From a virus, in the IMG/VR virus record IMGVR_UViG_3300007540_000128, positions 1-22,311 of that record: a DNA stretch of 22,311 nucleotides. One strand, written 5' to 3'. This document shows, piece by piece, positions 10,438-18,848 of the stretch (position 1 is the stretch's first letter; every line of letters starts with the position of its first letter). Under the pieces are notes generated by a model. It was given only the letters and a program-made list of their open reading frames with translations, had not been told where the DNA came from and did no database searches. Both the position numbers and the translations under genes were made by a program.

Positions 10438-10817
10438 TGCTAGGTGCAATAATAGGACCAGTAGCTAATCTAGCTGGTACATGGCTAGAGGGACAGGTTG
10501 CTGAGAAGAAAGCTAAAACAGAAGCTAAGATTGTAACAATAAGATCTGACGCTAAGATAAAAGAGAAACAGGCAGCAGGTGAAATAGACTGGGATATAGC
10601 ACAGGCTAAAGCGAGTGATAACTCGTGGAAAGACGAGTGGCTTACAATTTTGTTCTCGATACCTCTTGTGCTTGCGTTCATTCCCGGCTGTGAAGATATA
10701 GTTCAAATAGGGTTTAGCCAACTACAACTGATGCCTGAGTGGTATAAGTATGCCATTTCGGTAATCGTGGCAGCGTCATTTGGGGTACGTAGTGCCACTA
10801 AGCTATTTAAAAAATAA
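10437..10817 (+). CDS. Three-helix holin, GTA_holin_3TM-like
   Basis: A 126-residue membrane protein. Residues 1-18 form a hydrophobic/amphipathic helix, a charged helix runs to about 60, then SWKDEWLTI (63-71) leads into a span at about 69-84 ending in FIPG, and a second span lies at about 104-117 (YAISVIVAASFGVR). The SWKDEW...PLVLxFIPG...PEWYxYAxxxxxAASFGxR layout matches the holins of gene transfer agents and related phages (GTA_holin_3TM). It should form the membrane lesion that lets lysozyme reach peptidoglycan. It heads a lysis cassette with the next membrane protein and the GH24 lysozyme. Start fixed by a TAATG overlap. Confidence 0.85.
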   Translation: MLGAIIGPVANLAGTWLEGQVAEKKAKTEAKIVTIRSDAKIKEKQAAGEIDWDIAQAKASDNSWKDEWLTILFSIPLVLAFIPGCEDIVQIGFSQLQLMPEWYKYAISVIVAASFGVRSATKLFKK

Positions 10818-10829
10818 GGAGTAATAAAC

Positions 10830-11048
10830 ATGGCAGATGAAAATGTAATTGTTGACAAAGCAGCATATCAATCTAACAGACGCTATATGGCATGGACTGC
10901 ACTCGCTACAATGCTTATAGCTACTACTGCTGTACTAATATGGCCTGACAGGTTTGCAGCAGCAGACAGTATTCTTATGATGATGTATGGTTCATTGTCT
11001 GCACTTGTTGGTGCATACTTTGGCTTTGCAATGCCTAAGAAGAAATAG
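10830..11048 (+). CDS. Two-span membrane protein, likely holin or antiholin
   Basis: A 72-residue protein with spans at about 20-38 (MAWTALATMLIATTAVLIW) and 48-67 (ILMMMYGSLSALVGAYFGFA), separated by a short periplasmic or cytoplasmic loop PDRFAAADS, and a basic C-terminus (MPKKK). The clear AAGGAG ribosome site and a 12-bp gap after the 3TM holin place it in the lysis cassette. Such two-span proteins commonly serve as holin partners or antiholins. The next gene starts directly after its stop. Confidence 0.78.
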   Translation: MADENVIVDKAAYQSNRRYMAWTALATMLIATTAVLIWPDRFAAADSILMMMYGSLSALVGAYFGFAMPKKK

Positions 11049-11540
11049 ATGAAGTACGATACTAGCAAATTACTTGACATGCTTATCAGAGATGAAGGCA
11101 TGGAACTAAAGGTCTATAAAGATACATTAGGTATAGACACAATAGGTGCAGGTAGAAATTTAAAAGATAGACCCTTGACTGTTAGACAATTGCAACACTT
11201 GGGTCTGTCTGATATGCAGGACATTTATGACAATGGAATTACCCTTTACGGTGCTAGATATATATTGCGTATTGATGTTGACATTGCTGAACGAGAACTC
11301 CTTGATGCTCATCCTTGCGTTAAAAATTTAAATGCACCACGGCAAATGGTTTGTGTCAATATGGCATTTAACTTGGGTATGCCACGTTTAAATAAGTTTA
11401 AAAAGATGTGGTCTGCTATAGAAGATGAGGACTATAATAATGCAGCAGTTGAGATGTTAGACAGTAGGTGGGCAGAGCAGGTAAAAGGCAGGGCTACAAG
11501 ATTGAGTGACATAATGCGAACTGGGGAATTAAATGACTAG
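11049..11540 (+). CDS. GH24 (T4-type) lysozyme, endolysin
   Basis: A 163-residue muramidase that cleaves the N-acetylmuramic acid-N-acetylglucosamine bond of peptidoglycan. The catalytic segment is DEGMELKVYKDTLGIDTIG with Glu16, Asp25 and Thr31 in the T4-lysozyme Glu-8x-Asp-5x-Thr spacing, followed by GAGRNL. The C-terminal lobe includes QMVCVNMAFNLGMPRLNKF and WAEQVKGRATRLSDIM, usual for the family. No signal peptide or SAR segment is evident, so release through the neighbouring holins is expected. It overlaps the terminase small subunit gene by 8 bp, so lysis and packaging genes share one transcript. Confidence 0.93.
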   Translation: MKYDTSKLLDMLIRDEGMELKVYKDTLGIDTIGAGRNLKDRPLTVRQLQHLGLSDMQDIYDNGITLYGARYILRIDVDIAERELLDAHPCVKNLNAPRQMVCVNMAFNLGMPRLNKFKKMWSAIEDEDYNNAAVEMLDSRWAEQVKGRATRLSDIMRTGELND

Positions 11541-11907
11541 ACAGTACACAGAAAATCAGGTAAAATTCCTAGATGTACTATTTGATGAAGCAGGTGGGGA
11601 TGTAGCAACAGCTAAGAAACTAGCTGGCTATGCAGATGGTACATCTACTACAGTGGTAGTTAAGAGCCTCAAGGAAGAGATACTAGAAGCAACACAGCAG
11701 TACATGGCACGTAATGCCCCTAAAGCTGCTGTAGCGATGGCTGGTGCACTCCTAGACCCTACTGAGTTAGGACTAAGAGATAAGATGTCAGCAGCAAAGG
11801 AACTACTGGATCGTACTGGGCTGGTTAAAACTGAGAAGCTACAGGTAGAAGCAAGTGGTGGTGTGATGTTAATGCCACCTAAGAAACAAAGTGATGATGA
11901 CGATTAA
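11533..11907 (+). CDS. Terminase small subunit
   Basis: A 124-residue protein placed directly before the large subunit region. It opens MTRQYTENQVKFLDVLFDEA with a helix-turn-helix-like region (GGDVATAKKLAGYADGTSTT), then a long helical part (EEILEATQQYMARNAPKAAV, LLDPTELGLRDKMSAAKELL) and an acidic tail ending SDDDD. This layout, DNA-binding N-terminus, oligomerising helices and acidic C-terminus, is typical of phage small terminases that recognise packaging sites. Starts in the last 8 bp of the lysozyme gene; its stop overlaps the next start as TAATG. Confidence 0.8.
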   Translation: MTRQYTENQVKFLDVLFDEAGGDVATAKKLAGYADGTSTTVVVKSLKEEILEATQQYMARNAPKAAVAMAGALLDPTELGLRDKMSAAKELLDRTGLVKTEKLQVEASGGVMLMPPKKQSDDDD

Positions 11908-12326
11908 TGAATAGGAGTTTAGGCAAATGGAAATTACCGCAACCAACAGATGTGAAGGAAGAAAATGAGTGGCTACCTGTACCACGTATTGCTAGAACAG
12001 TCCCATTTGGCTACGAAGTGGACCCCAATGACGAAGACCTACTACTACCAATACCTAAAGAACTCGATCATCTGGAAAAAGCTAAAGCGTATCTACGCCA
12101 GTATTCGTTGCGACAGGTAGCAGCATGGTTAAGCAAAAACACAGGAAGGTATATATCACATCTTGGACTACAGAAAAGAATAAAGCATGAGCGACAGCGT
12201 AAGGACAAAGCTAGAAGCCTCCGTCAATGGGCAGTCTATGCGGAAAAGGCGATCAAGAAAGCCAAAGAAATCGAAGAAAGTAGACTTGGTGCAAAGCGAG
12301 TCCACACCACAGAAAGTACAGTATGA
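11907..12326 (+). CDS. Conserved phage protein between terminase subunits
   Basis: A 139-residue protein: an extended N-terminal part with EWLPVPRIARTVPFGYEVDP and an acidic stretch, then a helical, basic half with SLRQVAAWLSKNTGRYISHL and GLQKRIKHERQRKDKARS that has the look of a resolvase-type helix-turn-helix. Proteins with the LPVPRIARTVPFGYxxDP signature occur beside terminases in other phages as I recall; the role is unknown, a DNA-binding packaging accessory being plausible. Its 3' end overlaps the longest large-terminase frame by 140 bp, which is unusually long and suggests that the large subunit starts later. Confidence 0.72.
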   Translation: MNRSLGKWKLPQPTDVKEENEWLPVPRIARTVPFGYEVDPNDEDLLLPIPKELDHLEKAKAYLRQYSLRQVAAWLSKNTGRYISHLGLQKRIKHERQRKDKARSLRQWAVYAEKAIKKAKEIEESRLGAKRVHTTESTV

Positions 12327-13743
12327 TACACATGCTATTGAACGCGAAGCCAATGTACTATTTAAACCGAATGCTGGGCCACAGACAGAGTTTTTAGCTG
12401 CACCAGAACGAGAAGTATTGTATGGTGGTAGTGCAGGTGGTGGTAAGAGTTATGCGATGTTAGCTGATCCACTACGGTTTATGGGTCATCCTGCATTTAG
12501 CGGATTGTTATTAAGACATACAACAGAAGAGTTACGTGAATTAATATCTAAGTCACAGGAACTATATCCTAAAGTCTGGCCGGGAATAAAATGGTCAGAA
12601 AGAAAGATGCAGTGGACCGCACCATCTGGTGCAAGACTTTGGATGTCATACTTAGATCGTGATGATGATGTCATGCGCTATCAGGGTCTGGCTTTTAGCT
12701 GGATAGGTTTTGACGAATTAACTCAGTGGCCTACACCTTATGCGTGGAACTACATGAGATCTCGTCTACGTTCCACTGCCCCTGATTTAGAAGTGTACAT
12801 GAGGGCAACAACTAACCCCGGTGGACCGGGACATGGATGGGTTAAGAAGATGTTTATTGATCCAGCACCATACGATACAAGTTTTGCTGCAACAGATATA
12901 GAAACAGGAGAAGCGTTAAAGTATCCAGCAGGTCATAGTAAAGCAGGTAGACCACTATTTAAACGTAGGTTCATACCTGCTAGGTTATCAGATAACCCAT
13001 ACCTGTCAGATACAGGTGACTACGAAGCAATGCTACTGTCATTACCTGAACATCAGCGTAGGCAGTTGCTAGAGGGTGATTGGGATATTAAAGAAGGTGC
13101 AGCTTTCACAGAGTTTAACAGGTATGTACATGTTGTTGAACCATTTGATATACCGAGTAACTGGGTTAAGTTTAGGGCGTGTGACTATGGTTATGGTTCT
13201 TATAGTGGTGTTCTTTGGTTTGCTGTTACGCCAGATGAACAACTCATAGTATATAGAGAGTTATATGTATCAAAAGTATTAGCTACAGATTTAGCTGATA
13301 TGGTACTTGACTTAGAAGCAGGAGATGGTAATATAAAGTATGGAGTACTAGATAGCTCTGTATGGCATAAACGAGGTGACACAGGACCATCACTTGCAGA
13401 ACAGATGATAAATAAAGGCTGTAGGTGGAGGCCATCAGATAGAAGTAAAGGAAGTAGGGTATCAGGTAAGAACGAAATACACAGAAGACTACAGGTAGAT
13501 GAGGACAGTGAAGAACCTAGACTAGTATTCTTTTCTAACTGTACAGAACTAATTTCACAATTACCTGCATTGCCTATTGACAAACGTAACCCAGAAGATA
13601 TAGATACACATGCAGAAGATCACTTATATGACGCACTACGATATGGGGTTATGTCAAGACCTAAGTTTAATTTATTTGATTACGATCCTAGTAGAAGACC
13701 ATCAAGCACCATGCCAGTAGCAGATGCTGTATTTGGATATTAA
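12187..13743 (+). CDS. Terminase large subunit
   Basis: The packaging motor ATPase and nuclease, 518 residues from the first ATG. Walker A is GGSAGGGKSY (80-89), Walker B is WIGFDE (172-177, Asp176 and Glu177) and the coupling motif is RATTNP (206-211). Nuclease-domain acidic residues are Asp333 (RACDYGYG), Asp389 (GVLDSS) and Asp478/Asp482 (EDHLYDALRY). All core residues are present. The start is uncertain: ATG at 12187 overlaps the previous gene by 140 bp with a weak ribosome site; ATG at 12238 or GTG at 12289 are alternatives and would remove only a basic N-terminal tail (MRKRRSRKPKKSKK). It should dock on the portal encoded next. Confidence 0.94.
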   Translation: MSDSVRTKLEASVNGQSMRKRRSRKPKKSKKVDLVQSESTPQKVQYDTHAIEREANVLFKPNAGPQTEFLAAPEREVLYGGSAGGGKSYAMLADPLRFMGHPAFSGLLLRHTTEELRELISKSQELYPKVWPGIKWSERKMQWTAPSGARLWMSYLDRDDDVMRYQGLAFSWIGFDELTQWPTPYAWNYMRSRLRSTAPDLEVYMRATTNPGGPGHGWVKKMFIDPAPYDTSFAATDIETGEALKYPAGHSKAGRPLFKRRFIPARLSDNPYLSDTGDYEAMLLSLPEHQRRQLLEGDWDIKEGAAFTEFNRYVHVVEPFDIPSNWVKFRACDYGYGSYSGVLWFAVTPDEQLIVYRELYVSKVLATDLADMVLDLEAGDGNIKYGVLDSSVWHKRGDTGPSLAEQMINKGCRWRPSDRSKGSRVSGKNEIHRRLQVDEDSEEPRLVFFSNCTELISQLPALPIDKRNPEDIDTHAEDHLYDALRYGVMSRPKFNLFDYDPSRRPSSTMPVADAVFGY

Positions 13744-13755
13744 GGAAAAAAAATA

Positions 13756-15876
13756 ATGGCAGATGATTTTACAATAGAACAAGACGCTATACATCTAGAG
13801 GACGCAGATGAGTCTAGAGATGAAGAAATAGCAAACCTAGTACCTTTTATAGTTGACAGATACAAAAGAGCAGAAGACTATAGGTATCAGGATGAAGAAC
13901 GTTGGATAAAGTCTTACAGAAACTACAGGGGTTTGTACGGCACAGACGTACAGTTTTCAGAAGCAGAACGCTCTCGTGTATTTATTAAGGTAACTAAAAC
14001 TAAAACTCTTGCTGCATATGGACAGATAGTAGATGTTCTATTTGCAAATAATAAATTTCCATTGACAATTGACCCAACACAACTACCTGATGGTGTAGCA
14101 GGTGATGTACACTTTGATCCAAAGGAACCACCTGAAGTAAGAGATATGATGGATAGTCCATATGGCTTTGCTGGTGACGGTAAAGACCTACAACCGGGTG
14201 ACACTCAAAATACCCTAAATGAAAGATTGGGTGAATATGCAAATAAACTAGGAGAGATAGAGGGTGTTAGAGAAGGTGTTGGTAAAACAGGTACGGCAAT
14301 TACGTTTAGCCCTGCTCTTGTGGCAGCGAAAAGGATGCAGAAAAAGATACACGATCAGTTAGAAGAGTCAGGTGCTAGTAAACATTTAAGAAGTACAGCA
14401 TTTGAAATGGCATTGTTTGGTACTGGTGTTATGAAAGGACCATTTGCTATTGATAAAGAGTATCCTAACTGGGATGATGAGGGTGAGTACAATCCACTTA
14501 TTAAAACTGTACCACAAGTATCGCATGTATCAGTGTGGAACTTCTACCCAGATCCAGATGCTAACAACATGGATGAGGCACAGTATGTAATAGAACGACA
14601 CAAGATGTCACGTTCACAGCTACGTGCACTTAAGAAACGCCCATACTTTAGAGACAGTGTAATTGAGGAAGTGATCACAAGAGGTGAGAACTACGAAAAG
14701 CTGTACTGGGAAGATGATCTATCTGACTATGCACCACAGCATGACATTGACCGCTTTGAGGTTATGGAGTATTGGGGTACAGTAGATATTGAACTATTAG
14801 AAGAACAAGAGATTACAATACCAAAAGATCTACAGGAACTAGATGAGCTACAGGCAAACATCTGGATATGTAATGGTAGACTATTACGTGTAGTACTTAA
14901 TCCATTTAAACCTGCTCGTATACCTTACATGGCAGCACCATATGAACTTAACCCATATAGTTTCTTTGGTGTAGGTATTGCAGAGAACATGGATGACACA
15001 CAAACTTTGATGAATGGTTTTATGCGTATGGCAGTTGACAATGCTGTACTGTCAGGTAACTTACTTATTGAGGTAGATGAAACTAACCTAGTGCCGGGTC
15101 AGGACTTGACAGTGTATCCCGGCAAGGTGTTTAGAAGACAGGGTGGTGCACCCGGACAGGCACTGTTTGGTACAAAGTATCCAAATGTATCTAGTGAGAA
15201 CATGATGATGTTTGACAAAGCTAGACAGCTATCGGATGAGAGTACAGGTTTCCCATCTTTTGCTCATGGTCAGACAGGCGTAGCTGGTGTGGGTAGAACT
15301 GCATCAGGTATATCTATGTTGATGGGTGCAGCAGCAGGTGGTATTAAGACAGTGATTAAGAATGTAGATGACTATCTACTCAGACCATTAGGAGAAGGAC
15401 TGTTTCAGTTTAATATGCAGTTTGATTTTGACCCTGACATCAAAGGTGATCTAGAAGTATCTGCACGTGGAACAGAAAGTTTGATGGCTAATGAAGTACG
15501 TAGCCAGAGGTTGATGCAATTTTTAGGTGTTACATCCAATCCAGCACTTGCACCTTTTGCAAAATTCAACTATATTATACGTGAGATTGCAAAATCTTTA
15601 GACCTTGATCCAGATAAGGTTACTAATAATATGGATGAAGCAGCAATACAGGCTGAGATTATGAAAGGTCTACAGCCAGAACAGCCACCAGCAGGTGCAC
15701 AACAACCACCAGCAGGAGCTAATCCAATGGATACATCAGGAGCAGGAGGAGGAACAATTGGAACAGGACAAGCACCAGTACCCGGAGAACAAGGGTTTAG
15801 TGGGCCACCGCAAGGAGCTACTCAGCAAGCTCAAGCCCCTAGTCAGCAACAACCGCCAGTGGGTACTATTCAGTAG
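13756..15876 (+). CDS. Portal protein
   Basis: A 706-residue protein directly after the large terminase, the usual place and size for a large portal of short-tailed phages. N-terminal part: RYKRAEDYRYQDEERWIKSY, YRNYRGLYG and TKTLAAYGQIVDVLFANNKF; the central part has SVWNFYPDPDANNMDEAQYV, the wing/stem region PYMAAPYELNPYSFFGVGIA and GRTASGISMLMGAAAGGIKT, then a helical part. The last 65 residues are Gln/Pro/Gly/Ala-rich and probably disordered. The ring should form the DNA entry vertex and bind terminase and adaptor. A clear AAGGA ribosome site precedes the ATG. Confidence 0.9.
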   Translation: MADDFTIEQDAIHLEDADESRDEEIANLVPFIVDRYKRAEDYRYQDEERWIKSYRNYRGLYGTDVQFSEAERSRVFIKVTKTKTLAAYGQIVDVLFANNKFPLTIDPTQLPDGVAGDVHFDPKEPPEVRDMMDSPYGFAGDGKDLQPGDTQNTLNERLGEYANKLGEIEGVREGVGKTGTAITFSPALVAAKRMQKKIHDQLEESGASKHLRSTAFEMALFGTGVMKGPFAIDKEYPNWDDEGEYNPLIKTVPQVSHVSVWNFYPDPDANNMDEAQYVIERHKMSRSQLRALKKRPYFRDSVIEEVITRGENYEKLYWEDDLSDYAPQHDIDRFEVMEYWGTVDIELLEEQEITIPKDLQELDELQANIWICNGRLLRVVLNPFKPARIPYMAAPYELNPYSFFGVGIAENMDDTQTLMNGFMRMAVDNAVLSGNLLIEVDETNLVPGQDLTVYPGKVFRRQGGAPGQALFGTKYPNVSSENMMMFDKARQLSDESTGFPSFAHGQTGVAGVGRTASGISMLMGAAAGGIKTVIKNVDDYLLRPLGEGLFQFNMQFDFDPDIKGDLEVSARGTESLMANEVRSQRLMQFLGVTSNPALAPFAKFNYIIREIAKSLDLDPDKVTNNMDEAAIQAEIMKGLQPEQPPAGAQQPPAGANPMDTSGAGGGTIGTGQAPVPGEQGFSGPPQGATQQAQAPSQQQPPVGTIQ

Positions 15877-15889
15877 CTATCTGGACTCT

Positions 15890-16012
15890 ATGATTGAAAG
15901 TGAAAGAAAAACATTAGAACAATCGATTGACATGGTTACAATGCACAGAGCGCAAGGAGCAATCAGTGCGTACCAAAAGATTAAACAACTAAGGGAACAC
16001 GTAAATGGCTGA
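15890..16012 (+). CDS. 40-residue helical peptide after the portal
   Basis: MIESERKTLEQSIDMVTMHR then AQGAISAYQKIKQLREHVNG: charged, helical and probably coiled-coil. The ATG at 15890 is 13 bp after the portal stop, and the stop overlaps the next gene by 8 bp. The open frame extends upstream into the portal gene, but that part reads as a shadow of the portal tail (Gln/His-rich). Short helical proteins at this position are common in tailed phages; the role is unknown. Confidence 0.65.
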   Translation: MIESERKTLEQSIDMVTMHRAQGAISAYQKIKQLREHVNG

Positions 16013-17918
16013 TATATTAAGAAGAACAGTAGGAACTGGATCAGAAATACTTGATAGATCATCGAGGCCAACTCGACAAGCACCTAAAGTTTCTAGGTCT
16101 AATGGTAAAACAAAACTAAGAGGAGGTGCTAATATTGAAGGACGTATTTCACCTAGAAAAGTTATAACACAAGATAGTAAAGGTAATCAGGTACAAAAAG
16201 AAGTAGATGTTAAAACTGCTAATGCATTATTAGATATTGGTGCTATAGTTTCTTTAGGAAATGGTTTTTTTCTAGATGCAGATTTAGCACTAAGTGCTGA
16301 CGGTGTTAACGTAGAAGATTATAAGTTTGGTGAAGGTCGTATAGATAGATTAGGTTTAGGTATAGGTAAAAAATTTGACGATGGACAAATTGGTGTAAAA
16401 GGCACATATAACCCAGAATCAAGAGATGCTACAGTAGGATTGGGTGGATCTTTTAAATTTAATAAAGGTGGAGAAGTACAAATGCAAAAACAAATGGAAA
16501 TGTTTCAGGACGGTGGTTTAAATGATCAGGGTGGATCTAAAGATCCTGTGTCTGGTAATGATGTACCTTCAGGTTCACTTAAAGAAGAGGTACGTGATGA
16601 CATAGATGCAAAGCTAAGTCCGGGTGAGTTTGTATTTCCTGCTGATGTTGTACGATTTATAGGTTTAGAAAAACTAATGCTCATGCGTGATAAGGCTAAG
16701 AGAGGTCTAGCTCGTATGGAAGAGATGGGGCAGATGGGTAACTCTGAAGAAGCTACCATAGATGATGATGTACCATTTGGTATGGAAGATTTAATTATTG
16801 TAGCAGGATCACCTGACAATGAGATGAGCAAAGGTGGTGTACCTAGTTATAGTAGAGGTGGACAACTATTGGGTTTAGATGGTTATGTAGCACCTACTAC
16901 GTATTATAATCCAGCTACAGGACAGGAGATGATCTCTACTAAAATAGGTGGTAAGTTTTTTCCACCATTACCTAAAGGGTTTGTAGAAAAACCTAAGAAG
17001 GCTGAAGCAAAACCTAGAGATGTTAAATCAGAAACTGCTAAAGTAGATACTGAACTAGGTAGTGGTGAAGTGGATGGTGGACCAGATAAAGGTGATAAAA
17101 GTTTTGGAGAACTATCACCCGATGAACAAATATCTTATGGACAAGATTTAATGGGACCATTTGGAGGTGCTATAAGTGTTGCTAATAAAGCAATAGGTTA
17201 TGGAGCAGATTTTGCGTTAGGCCCAAGTCTAGGTGGGAAAATTGGTGCGTATGGTTTAGGAGCTTTGACAGATACACAAATAGATACTAGTTTAGGTATT
17301 GCAGCTCAAATTGAAAAAGAAGAAAATAGGGCTATAGATTTAGCACTTTCAGATATTAGTGCCGTATCTCCTAGTGTTGCTAATAAAGCACGTAAAGATT
17401 ATGAAGCTGCACAAAAAACAAAAACAGCTTCTTATGCTGTATCACAACAATTAGGAGTAGCACAAGACTTAGTAGAACAACATCAAGATGATGTAAGCAG
17501 AGGTAATGCACCTCCCGGTTCAGTTCCTAATTCATTTGGTGGGTATAGTACCACTACAGGACCACAACAACATAGTACTAATAGTAATAATGAAGTTGTA
17601 AGTAATAAAGAACATAAAGAAGAAATGTCTCGTCAAAAAGAAGCAAAAGAAAAAGCAGCAAAAGCTAAAGATTTTAAAGATTTTATGTCCGACTATGAAA
17701 AAGCTAAAGCAAGTGGACCTGATCCAGATATGGCAGATAAAGGTGGTGTAGAAGCAGTAGGTGGTAAAGAAGGAACGCAAAGTGACGATACAGGACCAGA
17801 TGATGACGGTACAGGTGCAGGATCAGAAACAGGTGTTATGAATATAGGAGGATTAGCATCTAAACCTAAAAAGAAAAAACAAAAGAAGATGAAGCGTGGT
17901 GGTTTAGCTTCAAGATAA
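16005..17918 (+). CDS. Virion-associated protein with beta-barrel-like N-terminus and GG motifs
   Basis: A 637-residue protein of mixed architecture. Residues 72-152 form alternating beta-like strands with Gly turns (ALLDIGAIVSLGNGFFLDAD, RLGLGIGKKF, QIGVKGTYNP, TVGLGGSFKF), reminiscent of an outer-membrane barrel. A conserved block follows: PVSGNDVPSGSLKEEVRDDI, DAKLSPGEFVFPADVVRFIG and LEKLMLMRDKAKRGLARMEE. Double-glycine motifs lie near 155, 170, 277, 285 and 632. The C-terminal third is low-complexity, Lys/Ala/Gly-rich. I recall the KLSPGEFVFPADVVRF block from other phages, where it is annotated only as structural or hypothetical. Its place between portal and scaffold suggests a virion or ejection protein. 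AGGGAA precedes the ATG. Confidence 0.75.
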   Translation: MADILRRTVGTGSEILDRSSRPTRQAPKVSRSNGKTKLRGGANIEGRISPRKVITQDSKGNQVQKEVDVKTANALLDIGAIVSLGNGFFLDADLALSADGVNVEDYKFGEGRIDRLGLGIGKKFDDGQIGVKGTYNPESRDATVGLGGSFKFNKGGEVQMQKQMEMFQDGGLNDQGGSKDPVSGNDVPSGSLKEEVRDDIDAKLSPGEFVFPADVVRFIGLEKLMLMRDKAKRGLARMEEMGQMGNSEEATIDDDVPFGMEDLIIVAGSPDNEMSKGGVPSYSRGGQLLGLDGYVAPTTYYNPATGQEMISTKIGGKFFPPLPKGFVEKPKKAEAKPRDVKSETAKVDTELGSGEVDGGPDKGDKSFGELSPDEQISYGQDLMGPFGGAISVANKAIGYGADFALGPSLGGKIGAYGLGALTDTQIDTSLGIAAQIEKEENRAIDLALSDISAVSPSVANKARKDYEAAQKTKTASYAVSQQLGVAQDLVEQHQDDVSRGNAPPGSVPNSFGGYSTTTGPQQHSTNSNNEVVSNKEHKEEMSRQKEAKEKAAKAKDFKDFMSDYEKAKASGPDPDMADKGGVEAVGGKEGTQSDDTGPDDDGTGAGSETGVMNIGGLASKPKKKKQKKMKRGGLASR

Positions 17919-17930
17919 TAAACCACATGT

Positions 17931-17972
17931 GTTGGCTACCTATGCCCCTAATAAGGCTACCATAGCCCCAAC
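17931..17972 (+). promoter_or_regulatory. Alternative hairpins upstream of the scaffold gene
   Basis: GGCTA (17955-17959) can pair with TAGCC (17963-17967) as a small hairpin, while an earlier GGCTA (17934-17938) can pair with the same TAGCC, extended by GTT/AAC after a 2-nt bulge. The two folds exclude each other. They lie just before the GAAAGGAAAT ribosome site of the scaffold gene. It may adjust the level of scaffold expression; this is speculative. Confidence 0.4.
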
Positions 17973-17987
17973 GAAAGGAAATATAAT

Positions 17988-18842
17988 ATGTCAGACGTAA
18001 CACAAGTAGAAGTAGAACCAAGTAAAGTAGCATTTGTATCTAGACCTTACAGTAAGGATGAGAAACTTAAGAAGGACGAAGAAGAACTAGAACAGCTACT
18101 AGAAGAACAAAAACAGGATGCCTCAACAGAAGAAGTAGAAGAAGAACCTACTACTGCTGAAGAAAAAACATTTAAGAAAAGATATTCAGATCTACGTAGG
18201 CATCAGCAGAAACAGACAGAAGAACTAAAGACTGAGATAAATGCACTTAAGAGCCAGTTAGAACAGTCAACTAAGAAACAGATTAAACTTCCTAAGTCTG
18301 ACGAGGATATAGAAACATGGGCCAAAGAGTATCCTGATGTAGCTGCTATAGTAGAAACAATAGCTATGAAGAAGGCAGCAGAACAATCAGCTAGTCTAGA
18401 GCAACGTGTTAAAGCATTAGATGATATGCAACAGGACGTAAGCAAACAACGTGCAGAGACAGAGTTGTTACAAATGCATCCAGACTTTGATGATATACGT
18501 AACGATGATGACTTTCATACATGGGCAGAAGAACAGCCTAAGTGGATACAGGACGCTCTGTATGAAAATGATAATGATGCACGATCTGCTGCTAGAGCAA
18601 TTGATTTGTACAAGGCAGATAGAAGTATTACAACTAAGAAAACTAATAATAGAGATGCAGCTAAGTCTGTATCTACAAAAGGAAAACGTAACAAACCTGT
18701 AGAAAATGAGTCTAGTTCTTTTCTAAGAGAGTCTGAAGTACAGCGTATGACCGCAAAGGAATACGAAAGTAGATCAGATGAAATCATGGAAGCTATTAGA
18801 CAAAACAAGTTTGTATACGATTTATCTGGATCAGCACGTTAA
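17988..18842 (+). CDS. Scaffold-like protein
   Basis: A 284-residue, acidic, helical protein just before the capsid gene, as expected for a scaffold. Residues 25-60 are Glu-rich (KLKKDEEELEQLLEEQKQDA, EEVEEEPTTAEEKTF), followed by a long coiled-coil region (RYSDLRRHQQKQTEELKTEI, LKSQLEQSTKKQ), and a helical mid-part (TWAKEYPDVAAIVETIAMKK, HPDFDDIRNDDDFHTWAEEQ, WIQDALYENDNDARSAARAI), then a basic linker and C-terminal helix. Scaffolds guide capsid assembly and leave before DNA packaging. Similar proteins with HPDFxxIRxxxxFxxW occur in many podoviruses. GAAAGGAAATATAAT before ATG is a good ribosome site. Confidence 0.85.
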   Translation: MSDVTQVEVEPSKVAFVSRPYSKDEKLKKDEEELEQLLEEQKQDASTEEVEEEPTTAEEKTFKKRYSDLRRHQQKQTEELKTEINALKSQLEQSTKKQIKLPKSDEDIETWAKEYPDVAAIVETIAMKKAAEQSASLEQRVKALDDMQQDVSKQRAETELLQMHPDFDDIRNDDDFHTWAEEQPKWIQDALYENDNDARSAARAIDLYKADRSITTKKTNNRDAAKSVSTKGKRNKPVENESSSFLRESEVQRMTAKEYESRSDEIMEAIRQNKFVYDLSGSAR

Positions 18843-18848
18843 TTAGTG

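Noticed and set aside
15695-15889. Longer open frame upstream of the 40-residue gene, overlapping the portal tail, as a possible frameshift fusion
   Set aside because: The translated part is Gln/His-rich and mirrors the low-complexity portal tail in another frame; no slippery site was seen and the ATG at 15890 gives a normal operon gap.
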